From UBA7430 sp002478765 (lineage in GTDB: Bacteria > Bacteroidota > Bacteroidia > Flavobacteriales > UBA7430), in the NCBI GenBank assembly GCA_943789355.1, contig CALSTU010000002.1, forward strand, positions 310,001-374,000: 64,000 nt of DNA, given 5' to 3'. Below are positions 17,346-26,876 of the stretch, one piece after another; within the stretch, counting starts at the first letter, position 1, and each line of letters begins with the position of its first letter. The notes under the pieces were generated by a model. That model was not told the origin of the DNA, did not search any database, and saw nothing but the letters and a program-made list of their open reading frames with translations. Made by a program: the position numbers and the translations under genes.

Positions 17346-18698
17346 ATGTCTACAGACATTCGTATCAAAAGAGGCGTTAGCATTAAGTTGAAAGGATCAG
17401 CGGAACGCGTTTACGCCAATATTCCATCTTCGGAATATTACCTTGTAAAGCCGAGCGATTTTACGGGATTAACACCAAAATTAACAGTAAAAGCTAGTGA
17501 CAAAGTTCAGGCAGGTTCTCCTTTATTCTTTGACAAGGAAAACTCATCTGTTGTTATCACATCCCCTGTTAGTGGTGAAGTTACCGAAATTCGTCGTGGT
17601 GATAAAAGAAAAATTCTTGCTGTAGTAATTAAGGCTGACGCCACAATTACCTACAAAGAGTTCTCCAAATCAGAAGCAAAAGATTTATCTCGTGATCAAA
17701 TCATCGAGCAAATGTTAGCTTCAGGCTTGTGGCCATTTGTACGTCAGCGACCTTTTGCTGTCATTGCAAATCCCACCGATTTACCAAAATCAATTTTCAT
17801 CTCTGCATTTGACAGTGCTCCATTAGCTTGTGACAGTGATTTTGTTCTTCACGGGATGGAAAAGGAATTCCAAGACGGACTGAATATTGTAACAAAACTT
17901 ACGGAAGGTACAACGCACTTAAATATTGATGGCAATTCTAACCCATCTTCAGTATTCACAAGTGCTAAAGGAGTTCAAATAAATAAAATTTCTGGACCAC
18001 ACCCATCGGGTAATGTTGGTGTTCAAATTCATCACATAGACCCTATTAATAAAGGTGAAGTAGTTTGGTACATGTATCCTCAGGACATCATTGCAATCGG
18101 TCGTCTTTTCAATGACGGTAAATATGATGCAACGCGACTTGTTGCTTTAGCTGGATCTCAAATTGAAAAGCCTCGTTACTACAGAACCATTCAAGGTGCT
18201 TCCATCACCACAATGACGGAAGAAAATGTCTTGGATCAAAACAATCGATACATCAGTGGTAATGTTCTTACCGGAACAAAAATTGATGCCGACGGACACT
18301 TAGGCTTTTACGACAATGAAGTTTGTGTAATTCCTGAAGGTAATGAACCAGATTTCTTAGGTTGGCTACTTCCAAGTTTTAGTAAGTTTAGTTTATCAAG
18401 AACATTCTTCTCTTGGTTAAATCCAAAAAAAGAATTTACCATCTCCGCCAATATGAATGGAGAAGAACGTGCATACGTTGTTACGGGGCAATATGAAAAT
18501 GTTCTCCCTATGGACCTATATCCACAACACTTAATTAAAGCCATCATGATTGGTGACATTGAGCTGATGGAGAATTTAGGGATTTATGAAGTTGCTGAAG
18601 AAGATTTCGCCCTGTGTGAATTCTCTTGTACCTCAAAAACTCCTATCCAAGAAATTCTTCGGGAAGGTTTGGACTTAGTAAAAAAAGAATGTAGCTAA
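17346..18698 (+). CDS. nqrA: Na+-translocating NADH:quinone reductase subunit A
   Basis: The 450-residue soluble subunit of the sodium pump, recognised by IRIKRGVSIKLKGSAE at the start, the KPSDFTGLTPKL.V..GD.V..G.PLFFDK segment, SPVSGEV and the later GPHPSGNVGVQIHHIDPI and HLGFYDNEVCVIPEG. NqrA takes part in ubiquinone/menaquinone binding on the cytosolic side of the complex. It is first in nqrABCDEF, with 10 bases to nqrB. Confidence 0.96.
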   Translation: MSTDIRIKRGVSIKLKGSAERVYANIPSSEYYLVKPSDFTGLTPKLTVKASDKVQAGSPLFFDKENSSVVITSPVSGEVTEIRRGDKRKILAVVIKADATITYKEFSKSEAKDLSRDQIIEQMLASGLWPFVRQRPFAVIANPTDLPKSIFISAFDSAPLACDSDFVLHGMEKEFQDGLNIVTKLTEGTTHLNIDGNSNPSSVFTSAKGVQINKISGPHPSGNVGVQIHHIDPINKGEVVWYMYPQDIIAIGRLFNDGKYDATRLVALAGSQIEKPRYYRTIQGASITTMTEENVLDQNNRYISGNVLTGTKIDADGHLGFYDNEVCVIPEGNEPDFLGWLLPSFSKFSLSRTFFSWLNPKKEFTISANMNGEERAYVVTGQYENVLPMDLYPQHLIKAIMIGDIELMENLGIYEVAEEDFALCEFSCTSKTPIQEILREGLDLVKKECS

Positions 18699-18708
18699 AG
18701 ACAAGACC

Positions 18709-19878
18709 ATGAAATTATTCAGAAATTTACTAGATAACGTTAAGCCTCATTTTGTAGACGGTGGGAAGTTAGAAAAACTGTACCCAGCTTACGACGCTTT
18801 TGAAACTTTCTTATTTGTTCCAGATCACACTTCAAAGTCAGGAACACACATCCATGATGCGATTGATCTAAAAAGAACCATGTTTACGGTAATTATCGCC
18901 CTCATTCCATCTTTGCTATTTGGAATGTGGAACATAGGCTACCAACATTTTCTTGCACTAGGTCAATTAGAACCTCAGCTATTAGAGGCCTTCTTATTTG
19001 GAGCTATGAAAGTAGTCCCAATGATAATCGTTTCATACGGTGTGGGGCTTGGTATTGAATTTGCCTTTGCCATTTCACGTGGACACTCCGTAAACGAAGG
19101 GTACCTGGTTACTGGTTTACTAATACCGATGATTATGCCAGCCGACCTACCGCTTTGGATGCTCGGTATAGCCGTTGCATTTTCGGTAGTAATTGGTAAA
19201 GAAGTATTTGGTGGTACTGGAATGAATATTCTAAACCCAGCATTAACGGCTAGAGCCTTTTTGTACTTTGCCTATCCTACCATGATGTCTGGCGACAAAG
19301 TTTGGATTTCTTTAAATGATAAAATTCCTGTTGATGGATATTCTGGAGCGACTGCACTTGCGGACGCTTACAACGGTCTCGCAACCAAAATACCTTCTCT
19401 CATGGAGAGTTTTATAGGAAACATTCCCGGTTCAGCTTCTGAGACTTCGGCGCTACTCATACTTATAGGTGCAGGTTATTTGATTGCGACGGGTGTCGGT
19501 TCATGGAGAATCATACTGTCCGGAATTGTTGGTGGTCTGGTAATGACCGTTATTTTCAACTATTTTGCTGACTCTGTTGAAACGACGAATTACCTACTTC
19601 AAATCACTCCTTTCCATCAAATTTGTTTGGGTGGTTTCTTGTTCGGAGTCGTATTTATGGCAACAGACCCGGTTTCAGCAGCACAAACAACGCGAGGTAA
19701 ATGGATTTATGGATTCCTAATTGGGATTCTTGGAATTCTAATTCGAGTTGTAAATCCTGCTTATCCTGAAGGAATCATGATGGCCATCTTGTTCATGAAC
19801 ATCATGGCACCAGTCATCGATCACTACGTGGTCTCTGCAAACGTTAACAGGAGACTGAAACGAGTAAAAACAGCTTAA
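18709..19878 (+). CDS. nqrB: Na+-translocating NADH:quinone reductase subunit B
   Basis: The 389-residue membrane subunit with about ten hydrophobic helices. It carries the SGAT flavinylation site: DGYSGATALA with Thr215 as the residue that ApbE links to FMN. Other conserved parts are GKEVFGGTGMNILNPALTARAFL (164-186) and FMATDPVSA. NqrB holds riboflavin and FMN and forms most of the sodium path. The length is slightly below the usual 410. Confidence 0.96.
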   Translation: MKLFRNLLDNVKPHFVDGGKLEKLYPAYDAFETFLFVPDHTSKSGTHIHDAIDLKRTMFTVIIALIPSLLFGMWNIGYQHFLALGQLEPQLLEAFLFGAMKVVPMIIVSYGVGLGIEFAFAISRGHSVNEGYLVTGLLIPMIMPADLPLWMLGIAVAFSVVIGKEVFGGTGMNILNPALTARAFLYFAYPTMMSGDKVWISLNDKIPVDGYSGATALADAYNGLATKIPSLMESFIGNIPGSASETSALLILIGAGYLIATGVGSWRIILSGIVGGLVMTVIFNYFADSVETTNYLLQITPFHQICLGGFLFGVVFMATDPVSAAQTTRGKWIYGFLIGILGILIRVVNPAYPEGIMMAILFMNIMAPVIDHYVVSANVNRRLKRVKTA

Positions 19879-19887
19879 TTTACAGAC

Positions 19888-20592
19888 ATGGCAATCAATA
19901 AAAACAGTAACAAATACACTTTCAGCTTCGCCGTTGCTATGGTAGCAGTAGTAGGTACTTTGTTGGCGGTAGCTTCTCAAGGGCTTAAATCGCGTCAAGA
20001 TAAAAATGCTACGGACAAAAAAATGATCAATATTTTAAGTGCTATTAATGTTGAGGCAACTCGGGCTAATGCACAAGAAATGTATAAAAAGTACGTCGTA
20101 GATTCAAAAATTATCTCGGGCAAAGACTTAAGTGCTAATCCATTTGATGTAGACATCAAAAAAGAATTTCGAGATAAGAATTTAGACCTAACAGATAGAA
20201 ACTATCCTCTTTACATCTGTGAGAAAGAAGGCAACAAATACTTCGTAATACCTGTTATTGGAACGGGGCTTTGGGGTCCGATTTGGGGTTTTGTTGCTTT
20301 AGAATCTGACTACAAGACAATTTATGGCGCAACCTTCGACCACAAAGCAGAGACTCCTGGATTAGGTGCTGAAATCAAGTATGCATCATATTCTGACCAG
20401 TATACTGGAGAAATGATAACTGACACAACAGGAACATTCCAACCTATCATCGTAGTAAAAGATGGTTCTGGTTACGGACTAAACTCTAAAGTTGATGGCA
20501 TAACTGGTGGTACAATTACTTCCAAAGGAGTTGAAGAAATGACAACTCGAACATTAGAAGTCTATGCAAACTACTTTAAATCAAAAAATTAA
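19888..20592 (+). CDS. nqrC: Na+-translocating NADH:quinone reductase subunit C
   Basis: The 234-residue subunit has one N-terminal membrane helix (10-30) and a periplasmic FMN-binding domain. The covalent FMN site is DGITGGTITSKGV (203-215), with Thr209 as the expected acceptor; the usual SGAT is TGGT here. Other NqrC marks are GTGLWGPIWGFVAL (125-138) and AETPGLGAEI (154-163). It passes electrons from the NqrDE iron centre to NqrB. Nine bases separate it from nqrB and five from nqrD. Confidence 0.96.
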   Translation: MAINKNSNKYTFSFAVAMVAVVGTLLAVASQGLKSRQDKNATDKKMINILSAINVEATRANAQEMYKKYVVDSKIISGKDLSANPFDVDIKKEFRDKNLDLTDRNYPLYICEKEGNKYFVIPVIGTGLWGPIWGFVALESDYKTIYGATFDHKAETPGLGAEIKYASYSDQYTGEMITDTTGTFQPIIVVKDGSGYGLNSKVDGITGGTITSKGVEEMTTRTLEVYANYFKSKN

Positions 20593-20597
20593 AGGTT

Positions 20598-21245
20598 ATG
20601 GCAGAAAAAAAAGAAGCACTATTCTCCAAGAAAAATCGTAAGTTATTATCAGATCCTCTAGATAGTGCAAATCCAATTTCAGTTCAAGTATTAGGAATCT
20701 GTTCTGCATTGGCCATTACAGTTCAAATTGAACAAGCATTCGTTATGTCATTATCGGTATTAGCTGTAATGATATTTGGAAATATCATAGTATCGATATT
20801 ACGAAATTTAATCCCTTCAAGAATCCGAATAATTGTTCAATTAGTTGTGGTTGCTGCATTAGTAATCCTTGTAGACGAAGTTCTGAAAGCCTTCTTACCG
20901 GATGTTTCTGAAAAACTATCCGTTTTCGTAGGGTTGATCATATCCAACTGTATTATAATGGGTCGTTTAGAAGCATTTGCGCTTGGAAATAAAATTTGGC
21001 CATCATTCCTAGATGCTATTGGGAATGCAATAGGATATGCCTGGATCCTTGTTGCCGTAGCACTCTTCAGAGAAGTACTTGGTTCTGGTAAGTTTTGGGG
21101 TATACAAATCATTCCTGAATCGTTCTATGAATTGGGGTACATGAACAATAACATGATGATTCTTCCACCTATGGCATTAATCACCGTAGCATTAATCATC
21201 TGGGCACAACGAAGTAGAAACAAAGACCTAATCGAAGAAAATTAA
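20598..21245 (+). CDS. nqrD: Na+-translocating NADH:quinone reductase subunit D
   Basis: A 215-residue six-helix membrane protein. Cys35 (GICSALA) and Cys118 (SNCIIMGR) are the two cysteines that with NqrE ligate the intramembrane iron or 2Fe-2S centre. The sequence FALGNKIWPSFLDAIGNAIGYAW and LGSGKFWGI are typical of NqrD (RnfE homologue). Four bases before nqrE. Confidence 0.96.
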   Translation: MAEKKEALFSKKNRKLLSDPLDSANPISVQVLGICSALAITVQIEQAFVMSLSVLAVMIFGNIIVSILRNLIPSRIRIIVQLVVVAALVILVDEVLKAFLPDVSEKLSVFVGLIISNCIIMGRLEAFALGNKIWPSFLDAIGNAIGYAWILVAVALFREVLGSGKFWGIQIIPESFYELGYMNNNMMILPPMALITVALIIWAQRSRNKDLIEEN

Positions 21246-21249
21246 GATC

Positions 21250-21867
21250 ATGCTAGACTTAGTAAATATATTCGTTAAATCCATCTTCGTAGACAATATG
21301 ATTTTTGCCTACTTCTTGGGGATGTGTTCTTACCTAGCCGTATCGAAAACTGTTAAAACAGCAGTTGGTTTAGGTGCAGCTGTAATTTTCGTTTTGGGTA
21401 TTACGGTTCCTATCAATTACTTACTAGAGAATTACGTTTTAAAAGCAGGTGCTTTAACGTGGTTTTCTGATGACCTAGCAGATGTAGACTTGTCATTCCT
21501 AAGTTTCATTATGTTTATTGCTGTCATTGCATCTATGGTACAATTGGTAGAGATGATCGTTGAAAAAGTATCACCGGCTCTTTATGGAGCCTTGGGTATT
21601 TTCCTTCCACTTATTGCTGTAAACTGTTCCATTTTAGGTGGAGCCTTATTCATGCAAGAAAGACAGTACTCAACGATTACTGAGGCGACAGTTTTTGCAT
21701 TAGGCTCAGGAGTGGGATGGTTTTTAGCTATTGTTGCTATTGCTGCAATTCGTGAAAAAATTCGTTATTCAAATGTGCCAGCACCACTCAGAGGTTTGGG
21801 TATTACATTCATCATTACCGGTTTGATGGGTATCGCCTTTATGAGTTTTATGGGTATTCAATTATAA
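21250..21867 (+). CDS. nqrE: Na+-translocating NADH:quinone reductase subunit E
   Basis: A 205-residue membrane protein, homologous to NqrD with inverted topology. Cys26 (GMCSYLAVSK) and Cys126 (AVNCSILGG) supply the other two ligands of the intramembrane iron centre. Strong matches to NqrE include FVDNMIFAYFLGMC and GSGVGWFLAIVAIAAIREK. Confidence 0.96.
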   Translation: MLDLVNIFVKSIFVDNMIFAYFLGMCSYLAVSKTVKTAVGLGAAVIFVLGITVPINYLLENYVLKAGALTWFSDDLADVDLSFLSFIMFIAVIASMVQLVEMIVEKVSPALYGALGIFLPLIAVNCSILGGALFMQERQYSTITEATVFALGSGVGWFLAIVAIAAIREKIRYSNVPAPLRGLGITFIITGLMGIAFMSFMGIQL

Positions 21868-21885
21868 TTCTGAAAAGACACTAAA

Positions 21886-23181
21886 ATGGCTACTACACTT
21901 TTATCAACAATTTTTGTATTCCTCGCTGTCGTTTTATCATTAGTGGGTATACTACTATTTGCTAAAGCAAAATTATCTCCTGGTGGAAAGGTAAAACTTG
22001 TCATCAACGGTGAAAAGGAAATTGAAGTAGAGTCTGGTTCGACGATACTCTCAACACTAGGTGATAACCAAATCTTCTTACCTTCTGCCTGTGGTGGTGG
22101 TGGTACTTGTGCCATGTGTAAGTGTCAGATTACCGAAGGTGGAGGAGAAATACTTCCTACAGAAAAACCTTATTTTTCACGTAAAGAAATTGCAAGCGAT
22201 TGGCGTTTGGGTTGTCAAGTGAAAATTAAAAATGACATGAACATTCAGATTCCAGAAGAGATCTTTGGAATTAAGAAGTGGGAATGTGAAGTGATCTCTA
22301 ACTACAATGTTGCCTCATTTATTAAATCCTTTACGGTAAAACTACCTGAGGGTGAGAATCTTGATTTTGAGGCAGGTGGGTACATCCAAATCGATGTTCC
22401 CGAAGTAGAAGTAGATTTCAAAGACTTTGATATTCGCCCTGAAGCGAATGACCCAAGTGGACCAGACAAATTTAAAGCGGAATGGGATAAATTTGATTTG
22501 TGGTCTCTTAAAATGAAAAATGACGAAGAATGCTTCCGTGCTTACTCCATGGCTAATCACCCTGCAGAAGGTAACATCGTAATGCTAACTATTCGTATAG
22601 CTACGCCACCATGGGATCGATCAGTGAATGGGTGGATGGACGTGAATCCTGGTATTTGTTCTTCGTATGTCTTCTCGCTTAAAGAAGGAGATAAAGTAAC
22701 AATTTCTGGCCCTTATGGTGAATTCTTCATCAAAGATACAGATGCTGAAATGGTTTACATTGGTGGTGGTGCAGGAATGGCTCCTATGCGTTCCCACTTG
22801 TTCCACTTATTCCACACATTGAAAACTGACCGTAAAGTAACATATTACTATGGTGGTCGTTCAAGAAGAGAGTTATTCTATGAGGAAGACTTCCGTCAAA
22901 TTGAAAAAGAATTCCCGAACTTCAAGTTTCACCTCGTTCTTTCAGAACCTGCTCCAGAAGACAATTGGACAGAAAAGAAAAGCTTAGATGATAATGGAGA
23001 CGGTTTCTTAGGTTTCGTGCACAACGCTGTAATTGAACACCATTTGACTTCTCACGATGCTCCTGAAGATATTGAATTCTACTTCTGCGGGCCTCCTATG
23101 ATGAACCAAGCAGTTCTGAAAATGTGTGACGACTGGGGAGTACCTCCAGAAAATGTTGCCTTTGACGACTTTGGAGGCTAA
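21886..23181 (+). CDS. nqrF: Na+-translocating NADH:quinone reductase subunit F
   Basis: The 431-residue NADH-oxidising subunit. After one N-terminal membrane helix (7-27) comes a ferredoxin domain with 2Fe-2S ligands Cys69, Cys75, Cys78 and Cys110 (SACGGGGTCAMCKC ... LGCQV). The FAD domain has RAYSMANHP, and the NADH domain has GGGAGMAPMRSH and a C-terminal FCGPPMMNQAV. The protein ends with the conserved ENVAFDDFGG. It is last in the operon and is followed by an intrinsic terminator. Confidence 0.97.
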   Translation: MATTLLSTIFVFLAVVLSLVGILLFAKAKLSPGGKVKLVINGEKEIEVESGSTILSTLGDNQIFLPSACGGGGTCAMCKCQITEGGGEILPTEKPYFSRKEIASDWRLGCQVKIKNDMNIQIPEEIFGIKKWECEVISNYNVASFIKSFTVKLPEGENLDFEAGGYIQIDVPEVEVDFKDFDIRPEANDPSGPDKFKAEWDKFDLWSLKMKNDEECFRAYSMANHPAEGNIVMLTIRIATPPWDRSVNGWMDVNPGICSSYVFSLKEGDKVTISGPYGEFFIKDTDAEMVYIGGGAGMAPMRSHLFHLFHTLKTDRKVTYYYGGRSRRELFYEEDFRQIEKEFPNFKFHLVLSEPAPEDNWTEKKSLDDNGDGFLGFVHNAVIEHHLTSHDAPEDIEFYFCGPPMMNQAVLKMCDDWGVPPENVAFDDFGG

Positions 23182-23197
23182 AAGAATAAAATATACT

Positions 23198-23224
23198 AAG
23201 ACTCGCGAAAGCGGGTCTTTTTTT
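23198..23224 (+). terminator. Intrinsic terminator after nqrF
   Basis: A 9-base stem (AAGACTCGC / GCGGGTCTT with one G-U pair), GAAA tetraloop and a run of seven T. It lies 17 bases after the nqrF stop and separates the nqr operon from apbE. Confidence 0.88.
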
Positions 23225-23266
23225 ATGTTGTGAAATGATCTAAAACAAGCATTTCATCTTTTTAAT

Positions 23267-23274
23267 TACATTTG
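23267..23274 (+). promoter_or_regulatory. Candidate -7 box for apbE
   Basis: TACATTTG lies 10 bases before the apbE ATG and after the nqr terminator. A transcript from it would have almost no leader. No clear -33 element was found. Confidence 0.4.
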
Positions 23275-23283
23275 TAGACACTC

Positions 23284-24291
23284 ATGAAAAACCTACTCTA
23301 TTTCGTCACTCTCTTGTTATTCTCTTGCGGGACAATTCCTACCAACAAATCATTGGTCAGCAACTTTGGCTACACACAAGGAACAACCTACAACATTCGT
23401 TACATGAGTCCTAATGGAGAAGATCTCAAGAATGACATCAATCGTGTACTACAACAAGTTGATTATTCATTATCTACTTACAAAACGGAGTCTACCATCA
23501 GTAAGATAAACCGAAATGAATCAACAAAAACGGACTCATTATTTGTGCGCGTTTTTGAAGCGGCTGTGAGAATAGCTGAAGAAACAAATGGTTCATTTGA
23601 CCCAACAATTGCTCCAATCGTCAATTACTGGGGCTTTGGTTTTGAGCAACCGCAAAACACAGACAAAGAGCTGCACGCTAATCTCATGAAAACAGTAGGC
23701 TATGAAAAGCTTCAGCTGAAAGAGAATTTACTTTTTAAAACAAACCCAAACACACAACTAGACTTCAATGCCATCGCTCAAGGATTTACAGTTGATTTGA
23801 TCGGAGAGGAATTACAAAAAAAAGGGATTAACGACTACATGATCGAAGTTGGTGGAGAACTGAAGTGCAAAGGGTATAATGCTGATAATATGCTTTGGCG
23901 AATAGGCATCGATAAACCGACCGAAAACCTTCAGGAAAATCGATTTCAAGCCATCATAGAAGTTCATGATATGGCAGTTGCAAGCTCTGGGAACTATCGC
24001 AAGTTTAAAGTTGACGATCAGGACGGTTCAAAATATGCCCATACCATACATCCAAAAACTGGGAAACCCATTCAAACAGATTTATTGAGTGTTACCATTC
24101 TAAGTAAATCTTGTATGGAAGCCGATGCTTATGCTACGGCATGTATGGTTATGGGAGTAGAAAAGAGTCTTAAATTCCTTAAGAAACATCCGGATTTGGA
24201 TGCATTACTAATTTACACCGGACCTCAGGGTCAATGGTTAAATTACCAAACAGAAGGGTTTGCAACCATCAGTATTTACCAGGAACGTTAA
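23284..24291 (+). CDS. apbE: FAD:protein FMN transferase ApbE (lipoprotein)
   Basis: The 335-residue protein has a type II signal peptide (MKNLLYFV...FSC, lipid Cys15) and the ApbE pattern: GTTYNIRY, VDYSLSTYKTESTISKINR, FDPTIAPIVNYWGFG, LDFNAIAQGFTVDLIGEEL, MIEVGGELKCKGYN, AVASSGNYRKF, YAHTIHPKTGKPI and the metal-site ADAYATACMVMG. ApbE moves FMN from FAD to threonine in NqrB and NqrC in the periplasm, so the position after nqrABCDEF makes sense. It has its own -7 box. Confidence 0.96.
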   Translation: MKNLLYFVTLLLFSCGTIPTNKSLVSNFGYTQGTTYNIRYMSPNGEDLKNDINRVLQQVDYSLSTYKTESTISKINRNESTKTDSLFVRVFEAAVRIAEETNGSFDPTIAPIVNYWGFGFEQPQNTDKELHANLMKTVGYEKLQLKENLLFKTNPNTQLDFNAIAQGFTVDLIGEELQKKGINDYMIEVGGELKCKGYNADNMLWRIGIDKPTENLQENRFQAIIEVHDMAVASSGNYRKFKVDDQDGSKYAHTIHPKTGKPIQTDLLSVTILSKSCMEADAYATACMVMGVEKSLKFLKKHPDLDALLIYTGPQGQWLNYQTEGFATISIYQER

Positions 24292-24341
24292 CCGACACGT
24301 ACTTAAATCCTTTGTTAATATTCTTAAAACTACAAACTGTC

Positions 24342-24917
24342 ATGAAAATCGTTTTTGCTACAAATAACCCAAATAAACTAAAGGAAATTAAAGCTCTTGT
24401 GCCTGACAAAATTAAAATCGTGAGTTTAATTGATATCGGTTGTACTGAAGACATTCCCGAAACAGGTGATACTTTAGAAGACAATGCCTTTCAGAAAGCA
24501 AATTACGTCAAGGACCATTATGGATACGATTGCTTTGCTGACGATACCGGGTTAGAAGTTGATGCTCTTAACGGAAATCCGGGTGTTTATTCTGCCCGCT
24601 ATGCTGGCCCTAATCGTAATGCTGAAGCTAACATGGGGAAAATCCTCTCAGAGCTCGATGGTAACAACCATCGTAAAGCAAATTTCAGGACAGCTATCGC
24701 TCTAATTTTAAATGGAAATAAACATCTTTTTGAAGGAAAAGTTGAAGGTGAAATTAGTACAGAGAAACTAGGAGAAAAGGGCTTTGGTTACGACCCAATT
24801 TTTGTACCAAAAAATGAAAAACGTAGTTTTGCACAAATGACACTCCAAGAAAAAGGAGAAGTTAGTCATCGAGGTAAAGCTGTCAAAAAATTAATAGAAT
24901 ACCTCAACCACTTATAG
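24342..24917 (+). CDS. rdgB: dITP/XTP pyrophosphatase (RdgB/HAM1 family)
   Basis: From the ATG at 24342 the protein is 191 residues, beginning MKIVFATNNPNKLKEIK, the family's phosphate-binding SxNxxK-type start. It has FADDTGLEVDALNGNPGVYSARYAG with the catalytic Asp and the C-terminal GFGYDPIF and SHRGKA. It hydrolyses non-canonical purine nucleoside triphosphates to prevent their incorporation. An upstream in-frame start at 24234 lies within apbE and is not credible. Confidence 0.95.
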   Translation: MKIVFATNNPNKLKEIKALVPDKIKIVSLIDIGCTEDIPETGDTLEDNAFQKANYVKDHYGYDCFADDTGLEVDALNGNPGVYSARYAGPNRNAEANMGKILSELDGNNHRKANFRTAIALILNGNKHLFEGKVEGEISTEKLGEKGFGYDPIFVPKNEKRSFAQMTLQEKGEVSHRGKAVKKLIEYLNHL

Positions 24918-25016
24918 AATTAAACCCAATAGAATATTTGGTGCATTAAAGAAGGGAGACCTAAAATTGTTAATATCTTACTCATGTAAAAAAGGTGATA
25001 AAATCAAAACATCTTT

Positions 25017-25024
25017 TATATTTG
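25017..25024 (+). promoter_or_regulatory. Candidate -7 box for dnaX
   Basis: TATATTTG sits 29 bases before the dnaX ATG, a normal distance in this genome. No matching TTTG was found at the -33 position. Confidence 0.4.
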
Positions 25025-25052
25025 AAAGTACTTCAACCAGTAATGATTACCC

Positions 25053-26819
25053 ATGACAAATTTCATTGTATCGGCACGTAAATATAGACCTCAAACCTTC
25101 GACACGGTGGTAGGACAACAGTCTATAACCAATACGCTGAAAAATGCCATTATCAATAATCATTTGGCTCAAGCTTTTTTGTTCTGTGGCCCCAGAGGTG
25201 TAGGTAAAACTACTTGCGCTCGTATACTTGCAAAAACAATCAATTGTTTAAATCTTTCCGAAGCAACCGAAGCATGTAATGCATGTGAATCTTGCACATC
25301 ATTTAACGAACAACACTCCTTTAACATACACGAGTTAGACGCTGCCTCTAACAATTCTGTTGAAGACATTCGAAATCTGGTTGAACAAGTACGAATTCCA
25401 CCACAAGTAGGCGATCGGAAAATCTACATCATTGATGAGGTTCACATGCTCTCTCAAGCAGCTTTTAACGCATTCCTTAAGACATTGGAAGAGCCTCCAG
25501 CTCATGCTATTTTCATATTGGCCACAACCGAGAAGCATAAGATCATCCCAACGATTCTGTCTCGATGTCAAATTTTCGACTTTAAACGAATCCAAGTAGA
25601 AGATGTAGCAAAACATCTAGGTGAAATATGCAAACAGGAAAACATAGAATTTGAATCAGATGCTTTACACATCATTGGTCAAAAAGCAGACGGTGCTTTA
25701 CGAGATGGACTTTCAATTTTTGATAGAATGGTTAGCTTCAACCAAGCAAAAATAACCTACAAAGACACTATTGAAAATTTAAATATTCTTGATTATGATT
25801 ATTACTTCAAAGTCATTGATCAAGCTTTACAGCAAGACATACCCTCTACTCTACTAACATTCAACGACATACTTAAAAAAGGATTTGACGGACACAACTT
25901 CATCAACGGTCTTGCTGAACACCTCAGAAATGTCTTGGTATGCAAGAACCCAAAAACAGTAGAGCTTATTGAAGTTGGAGATACCATTAAAACAAAATAC
26001 GTTACTCAATCTCAAAATTGCAATCAAGACTTTATTTTGAGAGCTTTAGAACTATGTAATGAATGTGACGTTCAATATAAATCCAGCAGAAACCAGAGAC
26101 TCCTCATTGAGCTGGGCTTGATGCAAATTTGTTCACTTTCCTCAGAAGGTGGACTAAAAAAAAAACGTCATAAGTCATTCATCATAGCGCACACCTCACT
26201 TCACAAAACAAATTCAAAGCAAACAGTTTCGCCGAGTTCCATCAAAGAACAAATCAACCATTCCTATACTCAAAGGCCCGAACCAACTAAGGCTGAAAAA
26301 TCGCAGAAAGCAAAACTCAAAAAAGCAAATCCTGCAATTTTAAATAAAATTAAAACAAGTGGACTGAGTGGTTTATCCATAAACCAATTTCTCAATAAAA
26401 AGGAGACTGAAGAAAGCGAGCTAGAAATAAAAGCCGCTACGGGAGAATCTCGATCCGATTTCAGAGAAGACCAATTAAATCCACTCTGGTTGGAGTATGC
26501 AAAAACCATAGAGAACAAAGGTAAAATATCCCTTTTCCGACTGTTTTCACAACAATTTCCGAAAATTGACAACAACTACCTACTTCATTTCCCCGTCGAA
26601 AGTCAGGCACTAGCAGAAGATCTACAAGCTGAGAAACCGGAATTACTTACGTTTTTGCGGAAATCATTAAATAATTATGGGATAAATATCGACTTCCCAG
26701 TTGTAGCCGTTGAAGAAAGCAAAACATTATACACACCTCAAGACAAATACAAACACATGGTCGAAAAGCATCCCAAGTTAATGTATCTGAAAAAACTGTT
26801 AGATCTAGATTTAAACTAA
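25053..26819 (+). CDS. dnaX: DNA polymerase III subunit gamma/tau
   Basis: The 588-residue clamp-loader ATPase: RKYRPQTFDTVVGQ start, Walker A GPRGVGKT (46-53), zinc-binding cysteines 65, 75, 78 and 81, Walker B IIDEVHMLS (127-134), sensor 1 ATTEKHKI, and the SRC arginine-finger segment (170-172). The first 370 residues form the AAA+ core and the collar; from about 375 a Lys/Ser-rich linker leads into a C-terminal tau-like domain (about 470-588). No slippery A6/T6 frameshift site that would make a separate gamma form stood out, except an A-run near 26157 (eight A), which could be tested. Confidence 0.95.
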   Translation: MTNFIVSARKYRPQTFDTVVGQQSITNTLKNAIINNHLAQAFLFCGPRGVGKTTCARILAKTINCLNLSEATEACNACESCTSFNEQHSFNIHELDAASNNSVEDIRNLVEQVRIPPQVGDRKIYIIDEVHMLSQAAFNAFLKTLEEPPAHAIFILATTEKHKIIPTILSRCQIFDFKRIQVEDVAKHLGEICKQENIEFESDALHIIGQKADGALRDGLSIFDRMVSFNQAKITYKDTIENLNILDYDYYFKVIDQALQQDIPSTLLTFNDILKKGFDGHNFINGLAEHLRNVLVCKNPKTVELIEVGDTIKTKYVTQSQNCNQDFILRALELCNECDVQYKSSRNQRLLIELGLMQICSLSSEGGLKKKRHKSFIIAHTSLHKTNSKQTVSPSSIKEQINHSYTQRPEPTKAEKSQKAKLKKANPAILNKIKTSGLSGLSINQFLNKKETEESELEIKAATGESRSDFREDQLNPLWLEYAKTIENKGKISLFRLFSQQFPKIDNNYLLHFPVESQALAEDLQAEKPELLTFLRKSLNNYGINIDFPVVAVEESKTLYTPQDKYKHMVEKHPKLMYLKKLLDLDLN

Positions 26820-26876
26820 GCTACATCTACATAATTTATGTTGATCCTGAAATCAACAAGAAAAAATCAAACAAAA

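Noticed and set aside
26157..26166. Run of eight A in dnaX, considered as a programmed frameshift site producing a gamma form
   Set aside because: The run is within the linker, but no downstream stem-loop or upstream Shine-Dalgarno-like element was seen; only mentioned, not called.
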